DNA from: Rhodanobacter spathiphylli B39
GTDB taxonomy: Bacteria > Pseudomonadota > Gammaproteobacteria > Xanthomonadales > Rhodanobacteraceae
Length of the DNA: 64,000 nt
Reading direction: 5' to 3'
NCBI RefSeq assembly: GCF_000264295.1
Contig: NZ_AJXT01000048.1
Coordinates: 1-64,000 of the forward strand
This document shows positions 1 to 8,144 of this stretch, in pieces. Within the stretch, counting starts at the first letter, position 1. The number at the start of each line of letters is the position of its first letter. The translations under genes were made by a program, and so were the position numbers. Below the pieces are notes generated by a model. That model was given only the letters and a program-made list of their open reading frames with translations. It ran no database searches and was not told where the DNA came from.

Positions 1-80
1 CTCAGCCTCCGTCCCCTTTGATCTGATCGGTGATCGGCGTCATAGCCGTCGTTGCGTAGTCTATTGCGCACAAAGGTTCT

Positions 81-1697
81 TCAATGGCTGATGATGGGCA
101 AGTGACCCCCACAATGGCCGATGACTACCTTTTTTTCGTTGGATAACCACTCGAAGTACACGCGGATGGATTTTCGCTCGTCGTCGGCTTTTCCCACCTT
201 CAAGTGGCGGTACATCTCAAGCTGGTTGCCGTCGTGCTTGAAAGTCCGCTTCCGCCGCATGTCCGTATTGGCTTGAGTGCTCTCGGACTCGGTGGCCGCA
301 TATTCGTCGACTGTAAAGCACTTTCGCGCGGCGTTGTCGCCGCCTGCTTCGATCTGCTCGATGTAGTCTGTGCAGAGCGTCTTCAACAAGCGAAGCAGGC
401 GGCGCCCGGCGTCGAAGCGCGCGTGTTCATCCGCGCTGTCGTACGCAGAATCAAGCACTGTCACCCGCTTTGGGTACGCTTGCTGAATCGCTTGGAGGCA
501 TTCTTTCGGGGATGGTTGATCTGCACGGCTCGCCAGGTCGAGGAACAACGAATAGTCACCGGATGGCGCCGTTCCTTCTGATGATCGGTACATGAGCTGA
601 CGGTTCTTGTATCGCTCTTCGCGCAGTTCCTGATCCAGCCGATCCTTGTCTTCCTGTAGCTGCCTACTTGTAAGCTCCTTGTCGTCGCATTCGCTGCGGA
701 GCTGTTGATTTTGTTCGGTCATTTCCTCCAGCTCATCTTTGTACAGTTCCAGCATGCCCTGATCCGAGCCCGTTCGACCAAGTAGTTCCTTCCGCTGCTG
801 CGCCATGCGTCGAACAATCGCCAATCTTGCGACCCCATCGGGGCGAATGCGTTTCCGCAATCTAGGCACGTTCGTCGTATGGGTTACGCGGGCAAGAACC
901 GCGGCAACTCTCTCGCCCTGCGTTGCACCCCATTCCTCGACTTCGTGCGACACAAAGAAAGTGGAACGCACAAATCCATCCCGGCCGGGCGTCCGAATCA
1001 GGTTCACCGCCCCACCCCAAGCCGAGAGCTGACGTCCGAGCACTTCTTCCATATCCCAACTATTGAAGCGGGCATCCACCTGGACCACCTGCGCAAGCCC
1101 CAACAGCGCCTCCTGAAGGTGCGATGGACCAATCAGATACATGCCGTCTCTATCCGGGCTGACTAGAACGATCGGATAGTCGCGTTCCGGCCTCTCGATG
1201 TCGCCCAGCAATCCACGATAGCTGTCAGGGCTGTCGCCAACGGACTTAAGCACGACGCCCGGGGTGCCAATAGCAAACTTCGCATCGGTGGAACGTTCAA
1301 GGTTGTCCAGCAGATAACGAATCAGCCTTGGCCGAGTGGCTAACACTGGCTGCGTGATCAATACGCTCATCTCTTCGGTCTGGACCGTACACGAGAAGTC
1401 GACGACATCACGCTCCTGCTTCACTCCGATTTCCACCAACCACTGGCGTCCACTCACGCCATCGTCGACGTGCCTCAAGCGCCACGCGTACATTTCAGGG
1501 TCTTCACCCGTTGCGGCATAGACCTGCAGCCACGCTGACTTTCGCCCTGCTTCACTCTTCCACTGCCCCGATCGTAGGATCTCCGCGAGTGGATACCTCT
1601 GCCCAAGCTGGTCGTTCAACCAACCGTGGATTGCACGAGCGGTTGCGTTGAACGCCTCGCGCCCGACAAGTTGCAGTGCATTGGCATAGACAAGCAT
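81..1697 (-). CDS. Uncharacterised 538-aa coiled-coil protein
   Basis: I do not recognise this family. The start at 1697 has a good ribosome binding site (AGGGGGA). The first ~300 residues look like a mixed alpha/beta globular region. Residues about 320-375 are rich in Glu, Gln, Lys, Arg and Leu and form a clear coiled coil. The last ~60 residues form a separate small domain with the pattern RVYFEW...KKVVIGHCGGHLP, which resembles the beta-hairpin ends of RelE/ParE-like folds (my inference). There is no signal peptide or membrane segment, so it should be cytoplasmic. It stands alone, with no neighbour in the window to the left, and its base composition is less G+C-rich than the genes to its right. 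That suggests recent transfer, possibly the edge of a defence or accessory island. Function unknown. Confidence 0.75.
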   Translation of the reverse strand: MLVYANALQLVGREAFNATARAIHGWLNDQLGQRYPLAEILRSGQWKSEAGRKSAWLQVYAATGEDPEMYAWRLRHVDDGVSGRQWLVEIGVKQERDVVDFSCTVQTEEMSVLITQPVLATRPRLIRYLLDNLERSTDAKFAIGTPGVVLKSVGDSPDSYRGLLGDIERPERDYPIVLVSPDRDGMYLIGPSHLQEALLGLAQVVQVDARFNSWDMEEVLGRQLSAWGGAVNLIRTPGRDGFVRSTFFVSHEVEEWGATQGERVAAVLARVTHTTNVPRLRKRIRPDGVARLAIVRRMAQQRKELLGRTGSDQGMLELYKDELEEMTEQNQQLRSECDDKELTSRQLQEDKDRLDQELREERYKNRQLMYRSSEGTAPSGDYSLFLDLASRADQPSPKECLQAIQQAYPKRVTVLDSAYDSADEHARFDAGRRLLRLLKTLCTDYIEQIEAGGDNAARKCFTVDEYAATESESTQANTDMRRKRTFKHDGNQLEMYRHLKVGKADDERKSIRVYFEWLSNEKKVVIGHCGGHLPIISH

Positions 1698-1920
1698 GTT
1701 TAGTCCCCCTTGAAGAATTCCCCGGTGAGATCCGAGTCACCGGTCAGACCTTACTAGGCCGGCTAAGCCACCCGGTAGCGGCCGGTCGCAATGGTCCGAA
1801 ATGGGTCGAAATCGGCCTTCCAACCTCGCCGAGATCCGATGAGCGCCCACCGGCGATAGCCGACCATCACTGTCCGTGTTGGTTCGTTTCACTCTCGGGT
1901 CCGATATCCAAACGCGGTGC

Positions 1921-2766
1921 CTACACAATCGGCACCTGACTCACATTGTTCTTCGGATCCATCCAGAACGACTCATTGACGAAGCGCGCGAAGATCTCGC
2001 GGGGCAGGATCGAGCTGCGTTCGATCGGTTCCACCTTCGGGCGCACGCTGTGCAGGCCGGGCATGCCGACGCGGGCGTCGAACTCGTCGGCGCTGAAGGC
2101 GATGTTTTCGAAGTCGTGCTCGAACCACGGTTCGCCGATGAACTGGTAGACCGCGCGCATCGCCGCCAACGGGTTGCGGACCAGGCTCTCGTAGGTCAGC
2201 AGCAGCAGGTGGCCCGGGGCATATTGGCCGTAGAACGCGTCCTTGGTCGCCTGGAAGGCGAAGCCCACCATGCCGCGCGGATCGGTCAGCGCCTCGACGC
2301 GCGAGTACACCGTGGTGTTGGTGTCGAAGCGGAACACCTTGCTGACGCCGACCGGTTGCCGGCGCACCAGCCGTTCCATGCTGTCCAGCACCCAGGACAA
2401 CTGGCGCACGCAGGCGATGACCTTCGCCTGCGGGAACAGCGTGCCGAGCAAGGGCATGCGGCTGCACCACAGCCGGCTGGTGTCGAACACCACTCCGGCG
2501 TCCGCCTGCTCGGCGTAGAAGTTCTCGACCAGGCCGCGCAGCATGGCGACGCGCTGCTCGTCGGAGACGTCGAACGAGAAATCGTTCTTGCTGCTGGCTT
2601 CGGCGATCACCATGCCCATGATGTCGGCCAGCGGGCTGGTCATGCCGGCACGGAAGCGCGGGTTCTGGTTGAGGATGGCGGCCAGCAGCGTGCTGCCCGA
2701 GCGGGGCAGCCCGGAAATGAAGTGGAATTTCCGGGCCGGCGTGGCGGCGTCGTGGGCGGCGGGCAT
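1921..2766 (-). CDS. Sulfotransferase family protein
   Basis: PAPS-dependent sulfotransferase fold, 281 aa. Near the N-terminus is the 5'-phosphosulfate loop SGLPRSGSTLLAAIL, followed by a central 3'-phosphate-binding-like segment (ACVRQLSWVLDSMERL) and a C-terminal region typical of bacterial stand-alone sulfotransferases. I chose the ATG at 2766 because AGGAGAG lies 7 nt upstream; an ATG 63 nt further out lacks this. It is the last gene of a minus-strand run that includes a LacI regulator, an exo-glucosaminidase, a permease and a TonB-dependent receptor. This suggests a role linked to amino-sugar or oligosaccharide metabolism, but no acceptor can be read from sequence. About 80 bp separates it from the LacI gene, so co-transcription is likely but not certain. 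Confidence 0.85.
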   Translation of the reverse strand: MPAAHDAATPARKFHFISGLPRSGSTLLAAILNQNPRFRAGMTSPLADIMGMVIAEASSKNDFSFDVSDEQRVAMLRGLVENFYAEQADAGVVFDTSRLWCSRMPLLGTLFPQAKVIACVRQLSWVLDSMERLVRRQPVGVSKVFRFDTNTTVYSRVEALTDPRGMVGFAFQATKDAFYGQYAPGHLLLLTYESLVRNPLAAMRAVYQFIGEPWFEHDFENIAFSADEFDARVGMPGLHSVRPKVEPIERSSILPREIFARFVNESFWMDPKNNVSQVPIV

Positions 2767-2848
2767 GCAGGCACTCTCCTGTGGATCGATGACGGGTACG
2801 GCAGCAGCATACCCGGGCGGAACCGGCACGGATGCCAGCGCGGCGGGG

Positions 2849-3856
2849 CTATGCGGTGGGCGCCGTCGAGGCGCGAAGGCGCATCTGGTAATCGACCTCG
2901 ACCATCGTGGCCTCGCCCTTGTTCAGCACGCGCCGCAGCAGTTCCTCGGTGGCGCGACGACCCATCTCGCGCACGGGTTGATGGACGGTGGTGAGCGGTG
3001 GCCACACCTGGGTCGCGATGGTGGTGTCGTCGAAGCCGCATATGGAGATGTCGCGCGGGATCGATACCCCCGCTTCCGCCGCTGCCCAGATCGCGCCGAC
3101 GGCCATGTCGTCGTCGGCGGCGAAGACGGCGGTCGGCCGCCGCGGCAAGGCCAGCAGCTGGCGCATGGCCGCCACGCCGGACTCGAAGGAGAACCGGCCC
3201 TGCACCATGTAGGCGGGGTCTTCCTGCAGCCCGGCGCGCGCCAGGCCGTCGCGGTAGCCGGCCAGGCGCCAGATGCCGGCGCCGTGTTCGGGATCGCCGA
3301 GAATGTGCGCGATGCGTCGGTGGCCCAGCGCCACCAGGTGGTCCACCATCGCCGCGGCGGCTTCGCGCTCGCGCAGCATCACGCCGATGCAGCCTTCGGG
3401 GTGGCGCGGCGCGATCGAGGCGAACGGCACGCCGTTGCGCTGCAGGCAATCGAGCAACTGAGGGTGATCGGTGAGCGGCGGGGTCAGGATCAGCCCGTCG
3501 GGCCGTTGCCGCGACAGGATGTCCTCGACGCGCTCGACGAAGTCCGCCGCGGTGGACACCAGCGGCTGCACCATCATGCTGTAGTGCTGCGCCTCGCATG
3601 CCTCCAGCACGCCGGCCTGCACTTCCATGATGTAGCTGGGCGAACGGTTGTCGTACAGCAGGCCGATCATGAAGGAGCGGTTGGTGGCCAGGCTGCGCGC
3701 CGAGGTGAGCGGCCGGTAGTTGAGCTGCGCGATCGCGGCAAGCACGCTCTGGCGCATGGACTGGCTGACGTTCGGGTCGTTGTTGAGCACCCGCGAGATG
3801 GTCTTCTTCGAGGTGCCGACGGCGCGGGCGACGTCGGTGATGGTCACGCGCGTCAT
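2849..3856 (-). CDS. LacI-family transcriptional regulator of the glucosaminidase locus
   Basis: 335-aa LacI/GalR repressor. The N-terminal helix-turn-helix is plain (VTITDVARAVGTSKKTISRV, then the hinge LNNDPNVSQ), followed by a periplasmic-binding-protein-like effector domain with the usual FAADDDMAVGA and GFDDTTIA segments. I chose the ATG giving MTRVTITDVA, the normal N-terminus of the family; a longer reading overlaps the upstream gene. It starts 17 nt after the exo-glucosaminidase gene and so is cotranscribed with it. A LacI-type operator (TTGTCACCGGTGTCAA) sits at 12441-12456, upstream of the first gene of the run. The simplest model is that this protein represses its own operon and is released by an amino sugar or chito-oligosaccharide. 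The effector is inferred from context. Confidence 0.9.
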   Translation of the reverse strand: MTRVTITDVARAVGTSKKTISRVLNNDPNVSQSMRQSVLAAIAQLNYRPLTSARSLATNRSFMIGLLYDNRSPSYIMEVQAGVLEACEAQHYSMMVQPLVSTAADFVERVEDILSRQRPDGLILTPPLTDHPQLLDCLQRNGVPFASIAPRHPEGCIGVMLREREAAAAMVDHLVALGHRRIAHILGDPEHGAGIWRLAGYRDGLARAGLQEDPAYMVQGRFSFESGVAAMRQLLALPRRPTAVFAADDDMAVGAIWAAAEAGVSIPRDISICGFDDTTIATQVWPPLTTVHQPVREMGRRATEELLRRVLNKGEATMVEVDYQMRLRASTAPTA

Positions 3857-3872
3857 GACGGTCTGGTCTTGT

Positions 3873-6593
3873 TCAAGGGCTCTGTTCCGGCGAAGCATGC
3901 TGGAGGACCACCGGAACGCTGCGGGCGGGCGCGTTCCATCCGCTCATTTCGATGACTGGCGTCGCCGTGCCCAGCCTCGCGTAGCGCGCGGTCAGGGTAA
4001 TCGATTCGCCGGGCCACAGCGTCACGTCGTTGTCGCTCCACAGGATCGGCAGCACGGGTTCGCCGTCGGCAGACCGCTTGATCGACACGTGCTGGAACAG
4101 CGCCATCGCTTTCGACGACGGCGGCACCGTCAGCGTCACGCTGACCGCGTCTTGCGTGCCCTCGTGCTGCAGGGTGGCCCGCACTTCGGCGGTCGCGGTC
4201 GGCAGGGACTGCAGCGCGGTCAGGTCCGCGTAGTGCGTCACCGGCGTGAGATACCAGTTCGAATGCACCCAGTCGAGCGTGTCCGCCTGGGTGGAAAGCC
4301 AGTACACGTTGCGGCTGATCGGGCGGGCATCGGCGGAGGCCAGTTCAAGCTCGACGAAGTACGTCGGCGACAGCCCGGCCAGCGCCGGCAGCGTCGCCAC
4401 CTGGCGCGTGCCGTTGCCGGCCAGGTCGAGGTCCTGCACGCGCTGCTCGTAACGCACGCTGCCGTCCAGGTTGCGCACGCGGATGCGCGCCTGCAGGCCG
4501 TGCTCGGCGGTCAGCGTCTGGTTGACCAGCACCACCGCGCGGGTGTCGTACGAGTACTGGATGTGCACCGGTTCGTTGGCCTTCTTGGCGCCGAAGTAGG
4601 CGCCGGCCGGATTCATGTAGTAGTCGTACAGGTGCCAGTGCAGCGACGGCCAGGCGTTGTTGAGCATCCAGTAGATCACCCCGGTCGAGGGGTTGGCCGC
4701 GTCGCGGTGCGCGTTGAATGCCTCGAACTGGGCGCGGACGTTGTCGTAGTTCTCCAGTTGCGCCTTGGCCACGTAGTCGGCGAGGCTCTTCGGTGCGCCG
4801 TAGCGCCTGGCCAGCGCGGTGGCGAACGGCGCGATGCTGGCGAAGGTCGACCAGTCCGCGGCGGCGTGGAACTGGCGCAGCTCGGGGTGCTTCCACAGGG
4901 CTTCCTGTTCCTGCGGCGACAGCATGCGGGCGAGGTCCTCCAGCCGCGGGATGTCGGCGCCCGCGCTGGTTTCGGAGTTGAAGCCGAACGCGCCGCCGAG
5001 CTGGTCGGCATACCAGTAGGAAGGCGGCACCCAGGCGTAGGGCCCGGTCATCTTCATGCCGGAGAGCCCCGTTTCGGCGGTGCCCTTGTCGGTGGCCACC
5101 GCGATGATCGGCCGCGCCCAGTCTTCGGCACGCAAGGTGTCGACGTACATCTTCGCGATGGGCGGTGGCGGCGGGTTGTCGCTGCCGATCAGGAAGCCGA
5201 TCACCGACGGATGGTTGCGCAGCAGGCGCGCTTCGCTGGCCATCGAGGCTTGCGCCACCTTCAGATCGGCCGCGTCCCATGGCGCGCCGCCGGTCTTTGC
5301 GGCGGACTCCCATTTGTCGCAGCACTCCCAGCCAGCCAGGATCATGATGCCGTCGCGGTCGGCCAACTCGTAGAAGCGCGCGTTTTCCAGCTTGCCTTCG
5401 CTGCGGATGGTGTTGAGCCCGAGGTTGCGGACGTAGCTGAACTCGGCCTCCATCCGGGCGGGATCGTCACGCAGGAACATGTCCGGCGCCCAGCCCGCGC
5501 CGCGGATCAGGATCGGCATGCCGTTGACGAGGAACTGGCGATAGCCCTGCTTCGTCAGCCTGGAGCTGACGCTGCGGATGCCGAACGTGGCGCCGGCCTG
5601 GTCGGACATGGTGCCGCCGACGCTGGCGGCCAGCTGCAACGCGTACAGCGGCTGCGCACCCATGCCGGCAGGCCACCAGACCTTCGGATGATCGAGGTCG
5701 AGCGCGGGATCGGTTTTCGGGGTGAACGCGACGGTCTGCGTTTCGCCGGCGGCGAGATGCACAGTCCGATGCAGCGAAACGCCGGCCACCACGCCGCTGA
5801 TCGTCGCCTCGTGCGCCACCGCGTCGAGGTTGCGCGCCTCCACCTTCACGGTCAGCGCGGCGTGGGCGAGATCGGGCAGCGACAGCGTCGGCGTCACGTG
5901 GGCAAAGCGCAGCTGCACCGGCCCGCTCTGCACGATGTCCACGCCGCGCCACGGGCCCATGTTGTTGTCCGGCGGGGTCGGGTTCCAGTCGACCCAGCCG
6001 ATCGACAGGCTCCTGCGCGGATCGGCCGGATGCACCTGCAAGGCGACCACATTGGTGCCCGCATGCACCCAGCGCGTCACGTCGAACTCGTGCACGGGGT
6101 AGGCGCCGGCGACCGCGGCATGGTCGGCGACCAGATGCCCGTTCACCCACACGTCGGCGCTGGCGATGATGCCGTTGCTGCGCAGCAGGGTGTGCCGCCC
6201 ATGCGTCGCCGCGGGCAGGGTGAACTCGCTGCGATACCACCAGGGGTTCACGAACACGGTGCCGCTGGCATCGGGCGCCTGCACCGCGCGCAGGTTGTCG
6301 CTGTAGAACACGTCCTTGTAGGTGTGGTTTTCCAGCAGCCCCGCCATCACCGTGGCGCGGCCGCTGACCGGGTACCAGCCCTGGGCGGAGAAGGCGGCGC
6401 TGGAAATCTCGGCGCCGCTTTCCTGCGCCTTGTCGCTGGCCTGGATCTGCCAACCGGCCACGGCGATGGTGGAACCGGCGCCACCCTCGGCCCGCGTGGG
6501 CGCGGCGGCGGTGCCGGCGCGAGCCGAAGGGGCAACCGCCGATGCGGCCAGGGCCAACATGATCATCAACACGGAAGTGGCCAGGATGCGCAT
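3873..6593 (-). CDS. csxA: GH2 exo-1,4-beta-D-glucosaminidase (CsxA-like), secreted
   Basis: 906-aa glycoside hydrolase family 2 enzyme predicted to release D-glucosamine from the non-reducing end of chitosan oligosaccharides. It has a signal peptide (MRILATSVLMIMLALAASAV ending near ARA), a sugar-binding jelly-roll, an immunoglobulin-like domain and the TIM barrel. The general acid/base site reads FLIGSDN, i.e. Ser-Asp (about residues 471-472), instead of the Asn-Glu of ordinary family-2 enzymes. The nucleophile is Glu of FNSETSAG (about residue 541). The Ser-Asp signature and the nucleophile context are those of the exo-beta-D-glucosaminidase subfamily, and they separate it from beta-mannosidases and beta-galactosidases. 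I chose the start at 6593 because GGAGAAGGA lies over the stop codon of the preceding permease gene, implying translational coupling. A beta-mannosidase-like specificity is the main alternative. Confidence 0.88.
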   Translation of the reverse strand: MRILATSVLMIMLALAASAVAPSARAGTAAAPTRAEGGAGSTIAVAGWQIQASDKAQESGAEISSAAFSAQGWYPVSGRATVMAGLLENHTYKDVFYSDNLRAVQAPDASGTVFVNPWWYRSEFTLPAATHGRHTLLRSNGIIASADVWVNGHLVADHAAVAGAYPVHEFDVTRWVHAGTNVVALQVHPADPRRSLSIGWVDWNPTPPDNNMGPWRGVDIVQSGPVQLRFAHVTPTLSLPDLAHAALTVKVEARNLDAVAHEATISGVVAGVSLHRTVHLAAGETQTVAFTPKTDPALDLDHPKVWWPAGMGAQPLYALQLAASVGGTMSDQAGATFGIRSVSSRLTKQGYRQFLVNGMPILIRGAGWAPDMFLRDDPARMEAEFSYVRNLGLNTIRSEGKLENARFYELADRDGIMILAGWECCDKWESAAKTGGAPWDAADLKVAQASMASEARLLRNHPSVIGFLIGSDNPPPPPIAKMYVDTLRAEDWARPIIAVATDKGTAETGLSGMKMTGPYAWVPPSYWYADQLGGAFGFNSETSAGADIPRLEDLARMLSPQEQEALWKHPELRQFHAAADWSTFASIAPFATALARRYGAPKSLADYVAKAQLENYDNVRAQFEAFNAHRDAANPSTGVIYWMLNNAWPSLHWHLYDYYMNPAGAYFGAKKANEPVHIQYSYDTRAVVLVNQTLTAEHGLQARIRVRNLDGSVRYEQRVQDLDLAGNGTRQVATLPALAGLSPTYFVELELASADARPISRNVYWLSTQADTLDWVHSNWYLTPVTHYADLTALQSLPTATAEVRATLQHEGTQDAVSVTLTVPPSSKAMALFQHVSIKRSADGEPVLPILWSDNDVTLWPGESITLTARYARLGTATPVIEMSGWNAPARSVPVVLQHASPEQSP

Positions 6594-6597
6594 GGCG

Positions 6598-7983
6598 TCA
6601 GTCCTTCTCCAGATAGGCTTCACGGATTTCCACGGGGGCGAACGGCCAGGAGTGATTCACCCTGGCCCAGATCGCGAACACCACCAGGCCGGCCACGATC
6701 CAGATGCCGGACAGGATCAGCGACAGGGTGGACGCCGACGCGTAGACGTAGACCCAGCCCGCCAGCGCGATCACGCACGGCACCGGATACAGCCATTGCC
6801 GGTACGGCCGGTGCAGCGTCGGCTGGCGCTTGCGCAGCACCACCAGCGCGGCGATCTGCGCGATGAACTGCACGATGATGGTCGCGGCCAGCAGCATGTT
6901 GATCACTTCGGCCAGGTCGAAGAAGGTGCCGATGGCGGTGATCACGCCCATGGTGAGCAGGGCCACGTGCGGAAACCCGTGCCTGGCGTGCAGCTTGCCG
7001 AACACCGACAGGAACACCTTTTCGTGTGCCGCCTGGAACGGCACGCGCGAGCCGCCGAGCAGGCCGGCGAACACCGAGGCGAACGCGGTCACGATGATGA
7101 GGATGGTCATCACCGCCGCCGCGCCGTGGCCCCAGCTGTGCTCCACCACCAGCGACGCGATCGATTTGGACTGCGCGATCTCCTGCCACGGCGCCACGCC
7201 GAGCACGCTGATGTTGAGGATGAGGTAGACGAACATCATCGCGATCACCGAGATGATGATCGAGCCGGGCATGGTGCGGCCCGGGTTGCGCAGCTCGTCG
7301 CCCATGTAGGCGGTGGTGAAGTAGCCGAGGTAGTCGTAGATGCCGATGATCAGCCCCGCGCCCAGGCCCACGAAGAACTTTCCGCCGAACATCCCTTGCG
7401 GGTAGGTGAAGGCGTAGGCCGGGTGAAAATCCGAGAAGCCCGCCGCCGACACGCCGACGACCGAGAGCAGCATGATCACCCACAGCGCGATGGTGATCAC
7501 GCGGATCGATTCGATCCGCCGGTACAGCAGCAGGGTGACCAGCGCGGTCGCCGCCAGGCTGACCAGGTGCACCGGCCACCAGCCCAGGTGCGGGAAGAAG
7601 AACCCGAGGTACTCGACCATGCCGATGATGCCGGTGGACATCAGCAAGGGGATCGTCAGCAGCACCGTCCAGATGAACAGGAACGGCATCAGCTTGCCGG
7701 TGCGGTACTGGAACGCTTCGCGCAGATAGACGTAGGTGCCGCCGGAGCCGGGCATGGCGGCGCCCAGTTCCGCCCAGACCATGCCGTCGGCGATCGCCAG
7801 GATGGCGCCGACGATCCAGCCGATCACCGCCTGCGGCCCGCCCATGGTGGCGACCATGATCGGGATGGTGATGAACGGCCCGATGCCGCACATCTGGGTC
7901 ATGTTGATCGCGGTGCCGGTGAACAGGCCGATCGAGCGATGGAAGCTGCTGCCGCGGGTGGATCGGGTGCTGTTGGCCTGCAT
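6598..7983 (-). CDS. APC-superfamily permease, probably for the amino sugar or amino acid released by the locus
   Basis: 461 aa with about 12 hydrophobic segments, of the amino acid-polyamine-organocation superfamily. The first helix has the unwound-helix pattern of the family (GIGPFITIPIMV), and the conserved EL(R)NPGRTMP loop follows helix 6. The C-terminus is short and charged. It lies between the TonB-dependent receptor (161 bp upstream, with a strong hairpin in the gap) and the exo-glucosaminidase (coupled, no gap). By context it could carry glucosamine or a related product across the inner membrane. APC members usually take amino acids, so the substrate is an inference. There is no canonical sugar transporter in the locus, which makes this the only candidate importer. 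Confidence 0.85.
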   Translation of the reverse strand: MQANSTRSTRGSSFHRSIGLFTGTAINMTQMCGIGPFITIPIMVATMGGPQAVIGWIVGAILAIADGMVWAELGAAMPGSGGTYVYLREAFQYRTGKLMPFLFIWTVLLTIPLLMSTGIIGMVEYLGFFFPHLGWWPVHLVSLAATALVTLLLYRRIESIRVITIALWVIMLLSVVGVSAAGFSDFHPAYAFTYPQGMFGGKFFVGLGAGLIIGIYDYLGYFTTAYMGDELRNPGRTMPGSIIISVIAMMFVYLILNISVLGVAPWQEIAQSKSIASLVVEHSWGHGAAAVMTILIIVTAFASVFAGLLGGSRVPFQAAHEKVFLSVFGKLHARHGFPHVALLTMGVITAIGTFFDLAEVINMLLAATIIVQFIAQIAALVVLRKRQPTLHRPYRQWLYPVPCVIALAGWVYVYASASTLSLILSGIWIVAGLVVFAIWARVNHSWPFAPVEIREAYLEKD

Positions 7984-8093
7984 GTCAACCCTGGCGTCGT
8001 CGGACGCGGCTCGCTGGTGGGAGGAATGGTATCTGCGTGGCGCCGGCTTGCTGGTGCAGCCAGCACCCTCGGCGGGATGGCCTCAATCGTGCC

Positions 8094-8133
8094 GCCTCCG
8101 CGCCCGTGCCGCGGCGGGCACGCACGCGGAGGC
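8094..8133 (-). terminator. Strong intercistronic hairpin between receptor and permease genes
   Basis: Perfect 9-bp arms GCCTCCGCG/CGCGGAGGC (8094-8102 and 8125-8133) enclose a second pairing CGTGCC/GGCACG. There is no T-tract, so full rho-independent termination is unlikely. A processing or attenuation stem that lowers permease and glucosaminidase expression relative to the receptor is more plausible. Confidence 0.4.
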
Positions 8134-8144
8134 CCCTGCTGCGA

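Noticed and set aside
3720-6866. Very long open frame on the plus strand opposite the exo-glucosaminidase
   Set aside because: It is the complement shadow of a well-supported GH2 gene; its protein is rich in Arg, Gly, His and Val with no motif, as expected in high-G+C DNA.
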